Positions 14,491 to 23,089 of a stretch of 64,000 nucleotides of DNA are shown here, one piece after another. Where the stretch lies: positions 9,610,001-9,674,000 of the forward strand of contig NZ_CP107928.1 of the NCBI RefSeq assembly GCF_036030735.1, read 5' to 3'. This DNA comes from Streptomyces sp. NBC_00425 (GTDB taxonomy: Bacteria > Actinomycetota > Actinomycetes > Streptomycetales > Streptomycetaceae). The notes under the pieces were generated by a model. It had not been told where the DNA came from. It saw nothing but the letters and a program-made list of their open reading frames with translations, and did no database searches. The stretch's first letter is position 1. Each line of letters opens with the position of its first letter. A program made the position numbers and the translations under genes.

Positions 14491-15607
14491 CCACTCGGTC
14501 GTCGCCCCGCAGGCCGTCGGCGTCGACCCGCACCGGTTGGACGTGCTCCTGCGCCGGATCCGTCTGGAGGTCGAGCACGGACGGTTGCCGTCCGCGCAGG
14601 TCGCCGTGGCGCGGGGCGGAAGCCTGGTCGCCTTCGAGACCTGGGGGGAAGCGGAACCGTCCACCCGATACGTCCTGCAGTCAGTCGGGCGGTCGATCGT
14701 CGCGGGCGCGGTGTGGAAGCTGATCGGCGAGGGCCTGATCGAGGTGGGCGAGCAAGTCGCCTCGATCATTCCGGAGTTCGCGCCCAACGGGAAGGAGGAG
14801 GTGACGGTGGAGCAGGTGCTCACCCACTCCGCCGGCTTCCCCTTCGCACCGCTCGGGTACCCGAAGATGCTCGACCGCGAGCAGCGCCTCGCCGCGTTCG
14901 GCCGCTGGCGGCTCGACTATGCGCCCGGCAGCCGCTTCCAGTTCCACCTCACTTCGGCGGCCTGGCTGATCAGCGAGATCGTGGAGCGGCGTACGGGCCT
15001 CGCCTTCGCCGAGTACTTGCGCGAGCGGATCGCCGAACCGCTCGGCCTGTCCTCGCTCGAACTCGGCGTCCCGGTGGACCGGCAGCCCGGCACCGTCGCC
15101 CCGATGACCGCCACCGACCGCACGAGCGACGAGCAGGAGCCCGACCCCTGGGGCCCCTGGTACCTGTCCGACCCCCGGGTGCTGGCGGCCGGGGAGCCCA
15201 GCCACGCGCTGGTGGCCACGGCCGCCGACGTCGCCCTGTACTTCCAGGCGCTGGAGCACTCGGGACTGTGGAAGCCGGAGGCCGTGGCGGAGGGGACCCG
15301 GATCCGGCTGACGGACCACCCGCACGGGGAGCAGATCTACGGGGGTGGCTCCGGCCGCCGTACCAGCATGGGCCTGTTCGTCACCGTGGCCGGTCCGGAC
15401 GCGGGCAGCAACCTGCCGTCCACCGGTTCGTCCGCCCTCTTCGGCAGCGCCGGAGCCGCCTACCAACTCGGCTTCATGGACCCGGAGACCGGTCTGTCCT
15501 TCGCCTGCCTGAGCAACGGCTACCCGCTCGCCGGCTACGACCACTCCCCGCGCGGCACGGCGCTGCTCACCAACATCGCGAATCTCGCGGCGGATCTCAC
15601 CGACTAG
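14480..15607 (+). CDS. beta-lactamase/penicillin-binding-like protein with degenerate active site
   Basis: Protein of 375 aa with the serine beta-lactamase/esterase fold: SVGRSIVAGAVWKLIGEGLIEV (68-89), EQVLTHSAGFPF, PGSRFQFHLTSAAWLISEIVERRTG and SSALFGSAGAAYQLGFMDPETG. Active members need S-x-x-K, Y-x-N and H/K-x-G. Here these are S68-V-G-R71, F155-H-L157 and G-S-A-G, so Ser is kept but the general-base Lys and Tyr are missing. Conventional hydrolase activity is doubtful. It is the last gene of the 10765-15607 operon, overlaps the ligase gene by 11 bp and is followed by a strong terminator. ATG 14480 has GAAGGAGAACC upstream. Confidence 0.87.
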   Translation: MTLDHSVVAPQAVGVDPHRLDVLLRRIRLEVEHGRLPSAQVAVARGGSLVAFETWGEAEPSTRYVLQSVGRSIVAGAVWKLIGEGLIEVGEQVASIIPEFAPNGKEEVTVEQVLTHSAGFPFAPLGYPKMLDREQRLAAFGRWRLDYAPGSRFQFHLTSAAWLISEIVERRTGLAFAEYLRERIAEPLGLSSLELGVPVDRQPGTVAPMTATDRTSDEQEPDPWGPWYLSDPRVLAAGEPSHALVATAADVALYFQALEHSGLWKPEAVAEGTRIRLTDHPHGEQIYGGGSGRRTSMGLFVTVAGPDAGSNLPSTGSSALFGSAGAAYQLGFMDPETGLSFACLSNGYPLAGYDHSPRGTALLTNIANLAADLTD

Positions 15608-15616
15608 GCAGATCTG

Positions 15617-15645
15617 AGCCCGGTACCGAATTCCGGTACCGGGCT
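15617..15645. terminator. bidirectional hairpin terminator
   Basis: A perfect 12-bp stem, AGCCCGGTACCG against CGGTACCGGGCT, with a 5-base AATTC loop, lies between the convergent genes ending at 15607 (+) and 15665 (-). It has no T-run, as usual in Streptomyces. Confidence 0.9.
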
Positions 15646-15664
15646 GCCCGCTTGACCGTGTCAC

Positions 15665-16846
15665 TCAGCGGCTGATCAGCTGCTGGGCGTTGTTGAACAT
15701 GATGTCGTCCTGCGCGGACTCGTCGAGTTCCGCGATGAGCTTGCGGAAGTCGGCCGGATTGGCCAGGCCCTCCGCATGCGGGAAGTCGGAGCCCATGACG
15801 ATGGACTCGTGATAGCCGAGGCGCTTGACGACGTTCACGATGTCGTCCTCCGGATAGGGCACCACGCGGACGTGCTTGCGGAAGACCTGGCTGGGGCGCT
15901 CGCCCAACTGCCCGCCGATCCAGGGGCCGTTGCGGCCCATGCCGCGGCTCTTGTCCATGTGACGCACGAAGTGCGGCACCCATTCGGAGCCGAACTCGGA
16001 CACCAGGACGTTGATGTCGGGGAAACGGCCGAAGAGGTTGTCGAAGATCAGCGCGGACAGCGTCTCCTCGACGGGGCGCTGGCCGTAGGTGTTCTGCCAC
16101 TGCCAGGCGGACATCCGGAAGTGGATGGGGTTCGGGTCGTAGCCCCAGGAGGGCGCCACCTGCGAGTTGTAGTAGAACTCGCTGATGTGGTAGCAGACGC
16201 TCGCCTTGGCCTCGTTGACCAGCTTCCAGAACGGGTCGAAGTACGGGTCGCCCGGCGAGCGGCCGTACACGGGCCCGGTGGGCAGCAGGATGAAGCGGGC
16301 GCCCTGGTTGAGGACGTACTCCAACTCCTTGACCGCGCTGGGCAGATCGCGCAGTGACAGCAGCGCGGGGGCGTAGATGCGGCCCTGGTGGTTGAAGCCC
16401 CAGACCTCGTTCATGTACCGGTTGAAGGAGTGGTAGTTGGCGTAGAGCGGCTCCACGCCCTTCACGTACTCCTCGGCGACCAGCGCCCAGCCGCCCGGGT
16501 AGATGATCGTCTGGTCCAGACCCTGCTCGTCCATGACGCGCAGCCGGGCGTCGCGGTTCTGGTACGACTCGTGCATCGGCTCGAACTGGTACGTCTCCTC
16601 GGGATTGCCCGAGGCCATCGCCTTGAGCATCTCCTTCAGTGAACCGGGACGGTACACCTGCCCGAACTCCGGTTCCAGGCATACGACGACACGGTCCCCG
16701 GCGAGGATCACCTCCCGCCCGTCCGGCAGGGTCACCGGGGCGACGGCCGCACCGAGGAACTCCTTCGGAAGGTAACGGGTGAAGGAGTCCCGCTCCTCGT
16801 ACATGTGCTGGTCGCAGTCGAAGATGGGCTTGCGCTGTTCGGCCAT
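15665..16846 (-). CDS. amidohydrolase family 2 (ACMSD-like) metal-dependent hydrolase/decarboxylase
   Basis: TIM-barrel amidohydrolase of 393 aa. The N-terminal FDCDQHMYEE replaces the usual D-x-H-x-H metal motif with D-x-D-x-H. SVCYHISEFYYNS supplies a His, and IVMGSDFPHAEG near the C-terminus gives the conserved metal-binding or base Asp. MDEQGLDQTIIYPGG and HFVRHMDK are typical of the large actinobacterial amidohydrolase-2 subgroup linked to acid and aromatic catabolism. Decarboxylation, or hydrolysis of a ring or C-C bond, is possible. It is monocistronic, and its promoter region duplicates that of the crotonase operon at 5668. Confidence 0.92.
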   Translation of the reverse strand: MAEQRKPIFDCDQHMYEERDSFTRYLPKEFLGAAVAPVTLPDGREVILAGDRVVVCLEPEFGQVYRPGSLKEMLKAMASGNPEETYQFEPMHESYQNRDARLRVMDEQGLDQTIIYPGGWALVAEEYVKGVEPLYANYHSFNRYMNEVWGFNHQGRIYAPALLSLRDLPSAVKELEYVLNQGARFILLPTGPVYGRSPGDPYFDPFWKLVNEAKASVCYHISEFYYNSQVAPSWGYDPNPIHFRMSAWQWQNTYGQRPVEETLSALIFDNLFGRFPDINVLVSEFGSEWVPHFVRHMDKSRGMGRNGPWIGGQLGERPSQVFRKHVRVVPYPEDDIVNVVKRLGYHESIVMGSDFPHAEGLANPADFRKLIAELDESAQDDIMFNNAQQLISR

Positions 16847-16871
16847 GGCGTCGCCTCCGGGCCCCAGGAGC

Positions 16872-16904
16872 TATTCAGTACGCCTTCTATAATTATCTAA
16901 CTGA
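16872..16904 (-). promoter_or_regulatory. putative operator O6, bipartite
   Basis: TATTCAGT (16872-16879), 7 bases, then CTATAATTATCTAACTG (16887-16903): the same two blocks at the same spacing as at 5684-5715. It lies 26 bp upstream of the amidohydrolase start codon. Confidence 0.65.
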
Positions 16905-16956
16905 TTAGAGAGCGCAAGAGGGGAACGGAGGCGGGTCCGCCGCGAGGTGGAGCCGG

Positions 16957-17760
16957 TCAGTCGAGGAGTTCGAGCACCGTCTTGGGTCCCGCGGCGTTCA
17001 CGACGTCGTCCGCGCTGGAGATGTGCCGCTGCCACAGCTTCTCGGCCTCGTCCGCCTTTCCGGACTCGATCAGGCCGACCATCCGCACATGTGCCCGGTG
17101 TCCCTTGAGGGCCTGCGCCTTCTGGGCTTCGGCGTCGGCCGCGCCCGCCGTGTACGAGGCGTTGGCCCGGTCGATGATGTTGCGCAGCATGCCGCACAGC
17201 AGGATCAGGGTCTGGTTGCCGGTGAGTTCGACCAGCAGGGCGTGAAAGGCGTCCTGTGCGTCGACCAGGGCGAGCGGGTCGTCGAGGGCGGCCTTCTCGG
17301 TCGCCACCGCGTCACGCAGCCGCTTGATGTCGTCGGCCGTGTGCTTGGTGGCGAGCTGGTGGGCGCAGGGCGGCTCGATGACGGCCGCGGCGCGGTAGAT
17401 GTCGCCCAGGGTGGCGCCGCGGTACTCGAGGATCAGGCCGGCGAAGCGGGCGGCGACGTCCGAGTCCGGAGCGCTCACCCGGGCACCGCCGTGGGCGCCG
17501 CGGCGCACCGTGATCAGGGACTCGGACTCGAGCACCCGGAACGCCTCGCGCAGTGTGGGCCGCGAGATGCCGAACTGTTCCATCAGGCCCGACTCCGGGG
17601 GCAGTGCGTCGTCCGGCTTCAGCTCGCCCCGTACGATCTGGCGACGCAGGTGGGCGGCGACCAGCTCGGCGGTCTTCGGCACCCGAACCTGACGTCCTAC
17701 GCGACTGCGGGCGGGGACCGGCACGGTCGCCGCTTCTGCGGTGCGGGCTGCCTCGGCCAC
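16957..17760 (-). CDS. GntR/FadR-family transcriptional regulator
   Basis: Protein of 267 aa. The N-terminal winged helix-turn-helix spans about 28-95 (VAAHLRRQIVRGELKPDDALPPESGLMEQFGISRPTLREAFRVLESESLI). It is followed by an alpha-helical FCD ligand-binding domain (about 110-240) with the D-x(3)-H type metal site (DAQDAFHALLVELTGN and later His residues, HRAHVRM). FadR-subfamily FCD repressors bind acyl-CoAs or small carboxylates. An exact match to the island motif lies 15 bp upstream of its ATG, pointing to autoregulation. It is the only regulator gene in the first 34 kb and the obvious candidate for the whole island; repressor polarity is inferred from the family. Confidence 0.95.
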   Translation of the reverse strand: MAEAARTAEAATVPVPARSRVGRQVRVPKTAELVAAHLRRQIVRGELKPDDALPPESGLMEQFGISRPTLREAFRVLESESLITVRRGAHGGARVSAPDSDVAARFAGLILEYRGATLGDIYRAAAVIEPPCAHQLATKHTADDIKRLRDAVATEKAALDDPLALVDAQDAFHALLVELTGNQTLILLCGMLRNIIDRANASYTAGAADAEAQKAQALKGHRAHVRMVGLIESGKADEAEKLWQRHISSADDVVNAAGPKTVLELLD

Positions 17761-17774
17761 GATGGGCTCCTCGT

Positions 17775-17788
17775 ATAGCTAAATGAAT
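17775..17788 (+). promoter_or_regulatory. putative operator O7
   Basis: ATAGCTAAATGAAT, a full match to the island motif, 15 bp before the regulator start codon and within a larger imperfect palindrome (TAAATGAATCGTCTTA, 17780-17795). Confidence 0.65.
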
Positions 17789-17874
17789 CGTCTTAGTGCA
17801 TCGAGGGTACCAGGTCAAACCCTCGGTGATCTTCTCCGTGCGCGACCTGGTCTGGCGCCCTGACGGTCCTCGGG

Positions 17875-17898
17875 TATATAGATGATTCATCTATCTAT
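17875..17898 (-). promoter_or_regulatory. putative operator O8, palindromic
   Basis: On the minus strand ATAGATAGATGAAT (17885-17898), a full motif match, lies within the near-perfect palindrome TAGATGATTCATCTA. It is 41 bp upstream of the crotonase start codon at 17939 and about 100 bp from O7, so one regulator could control both divergent promoters. Confidence 0.65.
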
Positions 17899-17938
17899 AA
17901 AGCCGGTCCAGCCGACGGATACCGCGGGAGTGACCTCG

Positions 17939-18778
17939 ATGACCGAGAACCCGGACCCGGAGATCCTCACCGATCTCACCGACGACGGGGTCATGCTGCT
18001 GACCCTGAACCGGCCCGAGCGGCACAACGCCTGGACGCTGGAGATGGAGCTGCTCTACAACGAACTGTTCGACCGGGCGGAGCACGATCCAAGCGTGCGG
18101 GTCGTGGTGCTCACCGGTGCCGGGCGCAGCTTCTGCCCCGGCATGGACATGAGCATCCTGGACGCCGCCTCCTCGGGCGCCCGCCCCTGGCCGACCGGCC
18201 AGCTGCCCCCACGCACCCGCCCCATGTCCTTCCCGAAGCCCGTGGTGGCGGCCGTCAACGGCGCCTGCGCCGGCATCGGGTTCAACCAGGCGCTGATGTG
18301 CGACGTCCGGTTCGCCGTGCCGCACGCCAGGTTCGCCGCCGCCTTCAGCGCCCGCGGACTGGTGGCCGAGGACGGCGTGTCCTGGCTCCTGCCCCGGGTG
18401 GTCGGCCACGGCAACGCCGCCGACCTGCTGCTGTCCTCGCGCCGGATCAACGGGACGGAGGCCCTGGCCATGGGGCTGGTCAACCGCCTGGTCGAACCGC
18501 GAGACCTGCTCCCGGCGGCGCTCGCCTATGCGGGCGACCTGGCTCGCTCGGCCAGCCCGTACGCGATGTCCCTCATCAAGCGGCAGCTCGCCGACGACCA
18601 GGCGAGGACCTTCACCGAGAGCCGCGACCACGCTGCCGCCCTACTCGCCACGGCGAAGCGCGCCCCGGACTACCGGGAGGGCGTGCGCAGCTTCATCGAG
18701 CGCCGGCCGCCGGAGTTCGCGGGGCTGGGGGAGGCCCCGGCCGTGGCCCCGGCGCTTGCGCGGGAGGCGTCGTCGTGA
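17939..18778 (+). CDS. enoyl-CoA hydratase/isomerase family protein
   Basis: Crotonase of 279 aa starting at ATG 17939. Oxyanion-hole segments are GAGRSFCPGMDM and AVNGACAGIGFNQAL. FSARGLVAEDGVSWLLPRVVG keeps a Glu at the second catalytic position. It closely resembles the paralogue at 11261-12118, including the C-terminal EGVRSFIERRPPEFAGLGEA. It is divergent from the regulator gene with two AT-rich operators between. Its stop overlaps the GTG start of the DUF2889 gene, so the two proteins are probably made in step. Confidence 0.93.
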   Translation: MTENPDPEILTDLTDDGVMLLTLNRPERHNAWTLEMELLYNELFDRAEHDPSVRVVVLTGAGRSFCPGMDMSILDAASSGARPWPTGQLPPRTRPMSFPKPVVAAVNGACAGIGFNQALMCDVRFAVPHARFAAAFSARGLVAEDGVSWLLPRVVGHGNAADLLLSSRRINGTEALAMGLVNRLVEPRDLLPAALAYAGDLARSASPYAMSLIKRQLADDQARTFTESRDHAAALLATAKRAPDYREGVRSFIERRPPEFAGLGEAPAVAPALAREASS

Positions 18779-19365
18779 GCCGCTCCGCACTCCCGCTGCA
18801 CCGCCGCACGATCACCGTCACCGCGTATGCGGAAGACGGCGACGAGATCTCGGTCGAGGCGGAACTGAGCGACGTACGCCCTTGGGCTGAGCCGTCGGCG
18901 GGCGTCGTCCACCGGATGGCCCTCGCCGTGCGTGTCCGCCTGGCCGACATGGTCGTCGTGCACGCGGAAGCGGACATGCGGACCTTCCCGCACGCCGAGT
19001 GCCCGTTGATCACCCCGGTGTTCGACGGGCTGGTCGGGCTCGGCGTCGCCGCCGGATACAACCGGGCCATCCAGGAGCGGTTCCGCGGCGTGTCCGGCTG
19101 CTCGCACCTGCACGAGCTGGCCCGCGCCCTGGGCCCCGCGGTGGTGCAGGCGGCCATCTCGGCGAACGCGGGCCTGCGGTACGCCGGCGAGCAGGCCCAC
19201 GACCCGCGCTCCACGGCCGGTGTGCTGAACAGCTGCCACATCTGGGCGCCGGACGGAGTGGGCCTGCGCAAGCTGGACGCGGGCTGGGTCCCGGGGACCG
19301 GGCCGCGTCCGGTGCCGCCGCTCAGGACCTTCGAGCAACGGGGTCCGGGGGCGTCCGACGCCTGA
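18775..19365 (+). CDS. DUF2889 family protein
   Basis: Protein of 196 aa starting at GTG 18775, translationally coupled to the crotonase gene. It matches DUF2889 as I know the family: N-terminal PLHRRTITVTAYAEDGDEISVEAELSDVRPW, a central HAEADMRTFPHAECPLI, and FRGVSGCSHLHELARALGPAVVQA with the conserved G-C-x-H segment. Members occur beside aromatic- and acyl-CoA-catabolic genes in actinomycetes and proteobacteria, but no reaction is established. The Cys/His pair in GCSHLHEL suggests a metal or catalytic site; this is inference. Confidence 0.85.
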   Translation: MSRSALPLHRRTITVTAYAEDGDEISVEAELSDVRPWAEPSAGVVHRMALAVRVRLADMVVVHAEADMRTFPHAECPLITPVFDGLVGLGVAAGYNRAIQERFRGVSGCSHLHELARALGPAVVQAAISANAGLRYAGEQAHDPRSTAGVLNSCHIWAPDGVGLRKLDAGWVPGTGPRPVPPLRTFEQRGPGASDA

Positions 19366-19727
19366 ATGCGGGGAAGGTTCGCGCTCGGGCAAGCCCGGGC
19401 CGAGCGAGAGGTGGGCGGTCGAGGCGGATCGGTCGACGCGCCCCGCCTCATCGCCCTGACCCCGACAGGGGAACCGTCAGCCGGCGGCGACCGGGCCGTC
19501 GTCCGTCTTGCCGTCCTTGCGCGAGTGCAGCTGGAGCAGGCCGTTGCCGCCGCTCTCCGGGGGAGGGCTGGCGTCGGAGGACCCCTGGCCGCTCAGGTTC
19601 TGCCGGACCGAGTCGAGGATCGTCAGGCCCTGAGACACCAGACCGACGGCGCCGCAGCCCACCGGCCGCCGGTTGCCCCGCCCGCGACGCGGCCCACTGC
19701 CGTTGCCGGCGCAGCGCCCGACCGGTT
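19366..19727. other. intergenic gap, no convincing gene
   Basis: The 362 bp between the DUF2889 gene and the convergent dehydrogenase hold a small hairpin at 19381-19405 (CGCTCGG/CCGAGCG), which may be a terminator. A minus-strand open stretch ending at 19477 (C-terminus LQLHSRKDGKTDDG) has no clear start or family and is not called as a gene. Confidence 0.6.
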
Positions 19728-20987
19728 CTAACCCGCTGCTGCCCTCGGCTCGCGCGGCAGCCCCAGCACCTTCTCCGCGAGGATGTTCCGCTGCACCTGG
19801 GAGGTCCCCGCGTAGATGGTGCCGGAGCGGGCGATGAGGTAGGTCGTCGACCAGGACGCCGAGGAGTTCGCGGCGCCGGGGTCGTCGGTGCGGTACGTGC
19901 GCAGGGGCGGGCGGCCGAGCGGCACCTGGCCGTGCAGGCCCATGATGTCCATCGCCAGATCGGTGACCTTGTTGTGGTATTCGCTCCAGTACAGCTTGGC
20001 GATCGACGACTCGGGTCCGGGCTCGGCGCCCTTGAGCCAGCCGGTGAGGATCCGATAGCCCAGATAGCGCATGATCTCGACCTTGGACCAGCACCAGGCG
20101 ATCCGCTGGCGGATCACCGGGTCCTGGTCCTTGCCGTACAGCCGTGCCAGCTCGACGAGGCGCTCCACCTCCGCCTTGAAGAGGATCGGGTTGGTCGCCG
20201 CCTCCTCCCCGCGCTCCACGCCCAGCAGGCTCTGGGCGACCGTCCAGCCGTTGTCGACGCCGCCGACGACCAGATCCGCGCGGGTGCGGGCGCCCTGGAA
20301 GAACACCTCGTTGAAGTGCAACTGCCCGCTCATCATGCGGAACGGCCGCACCTCGACGCCGGGCTGGTCGAGGGGGACGAGGAGGAAGGAGATGCCGCGG
20401 TGCCTGGGTGCGTCGGGGTTCGTGCGGGCCAGGACGAAGATCCAGTCGCTGTGGTGGGCGCCGGAGGTCCACACCTTCTGGCCGTCGATCACCCATTCTT
20501 CGCCGTCGCGCACCGCGCGTGTCCGGAGGGAGGCGAGGTCCGAGCCCGCGTCCGGCTCCGAGTACCCCTGGCACCAGGTGTCCTCGCCGCTGAGGATGCG
20601 GGGGAGGAAGTGGGCCTTCTGCTCGTCCGTGCCCCAGCGCAGCAGCGTGTTGGCCAGCATCTTCACGCCGAAGGTGTCCTGCGGCAGCCCGAACGGAACA
20701 CCTGCCAGCGCCAGTTCCTCCATCAGCACCACCTGGTGGAGCTTGGTCAGGCCCCGGCCGCCGTACCGCTCCGGCCAGGTCAATGAGAGATGGCGGCGCT
20801 CGGCCAGAAGACGGCGCCAGTCCCGGGCGAATGCCCAGGCCGCCTCCTCGCCGAGGGCGCCGATCCCGTTCCAGTCCGGCGGCAGTGTCTCGGCGAGGAA
20901 CGCCCTGACCTCGGTGCGGAACGCTTCGGTCTCGGGGGGATAGCTGATGTCCACCTGCGCACTCTTCTCGTCCGGTCCCGTGCCCAC
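19728..20987 (-). CDS. acyl-CoA dehydrogenase
   Basis: FadE-type acyl-CoA dehydrogenase of 419 aa. Motifs: [39 protein letters not shown], and C-terminal [23 protein letters not shown]. It resembles the enzyme at 6923-8137 but lacks its repeat insertion. It is monocistronic on the minus strand. The 80-bp divergent gap to the SDR-thiolase operon holds an AT-rich operator, so both directions are probably co-regulated. The start at 20987 ([17 protein letters not shown]) gives a slightly long N-terminus; a later start close to the VDISYP segment is possible. Confidence 0.93.
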   Translation of the reverse strand: MGTGPDEKSAQVDISYPPETEAFRTEVRAFLAETLPPDWNGIGALGEEAAWAFARDWRRLLAERRHLSLTWPERYGGRGLTKLHQVVLMEELALAGVPFGLPQDTFGVKMLANTLLRWGTDEQKAHFLPRILSGEDTWCQGYSEPDAGSDLASLRTRAVRDGEEWVIDGQKVWTSGAHHSDWIFVLARTNPDAPRHRGISFLLVPLDQPGVEVRPFRMMSGQLHFNEVFFQGARTRADLVVGGVDNGWTVAQSLLGVERGEEAATNPILFKAEVERLVELARLYGKDQDPVIRQRIAWCWSKVEIMRYLGYRILTGWLKGAEPGPESSIAKLYWSEYHNKVTDLAMDIMGLHGQVPLGRPPLRTYRTDDPGAANSSASWSTTYLIARSGTIYAGTSQVQRNILAEKVLGLPREPRAAAG

Positions 20988-21018
20988 AGCTCCGTCGCTG
21001 TATTGATTGTTTCAGCAT

Positions 21019-21032
21019 AATAGGTTATCTAT
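21019..21032 (-). promoter_or_regulatory. putative operator O9
   Basis: Minus-strand ATAGATAACCTATT matches about 8 of 12 fixed positions of ATAGnTAnATGAAT, inside an AT-rich patch (21000-21040) between the divergent genes at 20987 and 21068. Confidence 0.45.
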
Positions 21033-21067
21033 TTAAGAGGAATAGCGTCGAGCCAGGGCGGGCTGAC

Positions 21068-21814
21068 ATGGGACTGCTGGACGGCCGGAACGCGGTGATC
21101 ACCGGCGGCGCACAGGGCATCGGGTTCGAGATCGCCGGTGTCCTCGGCGCTGAAGGGGCGTCCGTCGTCCTCGGCGACATCAACGAGGATGCGGCGGCGG
21201 AAGCGGCCGAACGCCTGGCCAAGAACGGTGTGGCTGCCACCTCGCTGCGCTGTGACGTCACCGACGAGGACGAGGTCGCCGCCCTTGTCGCCCACTGCGC
21301 CGACAGCTTCGGACCGGTCGGCGTGATGGTCAACAACGCCGGGATCACCCGGGACGCGACCTTGCGCAAGATGGCTCTCGCCGACTTCCGCGCCGTCGTC
21401 GACGTGCACCTGACCGGTGCCTGGAACGGCACCCGGTACGCCGCGGAGGCGATGCGCGCGCACGGTCGGGGCGGCAACATCGTCAACATCTCCTCCATCG
21501 CCGGCAAGGTCGGCAACTTCGGCCAGACGAACTACAGCGCGGCCAAGGCGGGGCTCGTCGGCCTCACCAAGGCCTCCGCGAAGGAACTCGCCCGGGCCGG
21601 GATCCGCGTCAACGCCGTCCAGCCCGGTCTGATCCGTACCGCCATGACCGAGGCGATGCCCGAGGCCGCCTGGCACGCGAAGCTCGCGGAGATCCCCATG
21701 GGACGTGCCGGAGAGCCAGCCGAGGTCGCCCAGGTCGTCCTGTTCCTCGCCTCCGACCTGGCGAGCTACGTCACCGGAGCCGTGGTCGAGGTCACCGGCG
21801 GCCGATACATGTGA
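21068..21814 (+). CDS. short-chain dehydrogenase/reductase (FabG-like)
   Basis: Classical SDR of 248 aa: [12 protein letters not shown] cofactor motif, LGDINED acidic residue after beta-2 favouring [17 protein letters not shown], catalytic Ser in ISSIAGKVG, and YSAAKAG with the Y-x-x-x-K pair. The PLGR-like [21 protein letters not shown] and C-terminal [15 protein letters not shown] complete a FabG/3-hydroxyacyl-CoA dehydrogenase-like protein. It leads a five-gene operon containing two thiolases, fitting oxidation of a 3-hydroxyacyl-CoA to the 3-keto form before thiolysis. Confidence 0.94.
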   Translation: MGLLDGRNAVITGGAQGIGFEIAGVLGAEGASVVLGDINEDAAAEAAERLAKNGVAATSLRCDVTDEDEVAALVAHCADSFGPVGVMVNNAGITRDATLRKMALADFRAVVDVHLTGAWNGTRYAAEAMRAHGRGGNIVNISSIAGKVGNFGQTNYSAAKAGLVGLTKASAKELARAGIRVNAVQPGLIRTAMTEAMPEAAWHAKLAEIPMGRAGEPAEVAQVVLFLASDLASYVTGAVVEVTGGRYM

Positions 21815-21837
21815 CCCCTCATGAAAGGCAACTGCCG

Positions 21838-23088
21838 ATGCCCGCCCTCCTGCGTGACGCGGTGATCTGCGAACCCGTGCGTACCCCCGTCGGCGGCTAC
21901 GGCGGCGCCCTCCGGGACGTGACGGCGGCCGAACTCGCCGCCACGGTCGTACGCGCCGTACTGGAACGCACCGGCATACCGCCCGCAGCCGTGGACGACG
22001 TCCTGCTGGGCCAGTGCTACCCCAACGGCGAGGCCCCGGCCATCGGCCGCGTGGCCGCCCTCGACGCCGGTCTGCCCGTGGAGGTGCCGGGACTGCAGAT
22101 CGACCGCCGCTGCGGCTCCGGCCTGCAGGCGATCATCACCGCGGCGATGCAGGTGCAGACCGGTGCGAGCGACCTCGTGCTGGCCGGGGGCGTCGAGTCC
22201 ATGAGCCAGGCCGAGTTCTACACGACCGGTGTGCGCTGGGGTGTCCGCGGGGCCGGCACCACCCTGCACGACCGGCTGGCGCGTGGGCGCGTCACGTCAG
22301 GAGGGGTCAACCACCCTGTCCCCGGGGGCATGTTGGAGACCGCTGAGAACCTTCGGCGCGAGTACGCCATCCCACGCGAGGAACAAGACGAACTCGCCCT
22401 GCGCTCCCACGAGAAGGCGGTCGCGGCCCAGCGGGAGGGCCGGTTCGCCGACGAGATCGTGCCCGTCACCGCACGGTCCCGGAAGGGTGACTCGGTCGTC
22501 GACACCGACGAACACCCGCGCCCCGACTCCTCGTTGGAGAGGCTCGCGAAGCTGCGTCCCGTGCTCCGCCGTCAGGACCCGGGGGCCACTGTCACCGCGG
22601 GCAACGCCAGCGGCCAGAACGACGGCGCCGCCCTGTGCGTCGTGACCCACCCCGAGCGCGCCGCCGAACTCGGACTGCGCCCGCTGGGCCGCCTGGTCTC
22701 CTGGGCCGTCGTCGGCGTACCACCCGAGACGATGGGCATCGGCCCGGTTCCCGCCACCGCGCGGGCCCTGGAGCGAGCCGGTCTGAAACTCGCCGACATC
22801 GACCTGATCGAACTCAACGAGGCCTTCGCCGCCCAGGTGCTGGCCTGCACCCGCGCATGGGGCCTGACCGAGGCCGACTTCGAACGGTTCAACGTCAACG
22901 GCTCCGGCATCTCGCTGGGCCACCCCGTCGGCGCCACCGGAGGCCGCATCCTCGCCACCCTGCTGCGCGAACTCGACCGGCGCCAGGCCCGCTACGGCCT
23001 GGAGACCATGTGCCTCGGCGGGGGCCAGGGCCTGGCCGCGGTCTTCGAACGGCCGACCGACCCAATCCACGCTCATGGAGGACGCTGA
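21838..23088 (+). CDS. thiolase (acetyl-CoA acetyltransferase/3-ketoacyl-CoA thiolase)
   Basis: Thiolase of 416 aa with all catalytic elements: nucleophilic Cys in DRRCGSGLQAI (about 88-98), His in NVNGSGISLGHPVGATGGRI, and the second Cys in METMCLGGGQGLAAVFE. GGVESMSQAEFYT is the usual loop. It is predicted to cleave 3-ketoacyl-CoA with CoA to release acetyl- or propionyl-CoA. GAAAGG-type ribosome site AAAGGCAACTGCCG supports ATG 21838. It ends 1 bp before the ATG of the next gene, so coupling is likely. Confidence 0.95.
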   Translation: MPALLRDAVICEPVRTPVGGYGGALRDVTAAELAATVVRAVLERTGIPPAAVDDVLLGQCYPNGEAPAIGRVAALDAGLPVEVPGLQIDRRCGSGLQAIITAAMQVQTGASDLVLAGGVESMSQAEFYTTGVRWGVRGAGTTLHDRLARGRVTSGGVNHPVPGGMLETAENLRREYAIPREEQDELALRSHEKAVAAQREGRFADEIVPVTARSRKGDSVVDTDEHPRPDSSLERLAKLRPVLRRQDPGATVTAGNASGQNDGAALCVVTHPERAAELGLRPLGRLVSWAVVGVPPETMGIGPVPATARALERAGLKLADIDLIELNEAFAAQVLACTRAWGLTEADFERFNVNGSGISLGHPVGATGGRILATLLRELDRRQARYGLETMCLGGGQGLAAVFERPTDPIHAHGGR

Positions 23089-23089
23089 C

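Noticed and set aside
19477..19727. possible small minus-strand gene ending in LQLHSRKDGKTDDG
   Set aside because: No start codon with a ribosome site and no family resemblance. Upstream the frame runs into the shadow of the dehydrogenase gene.
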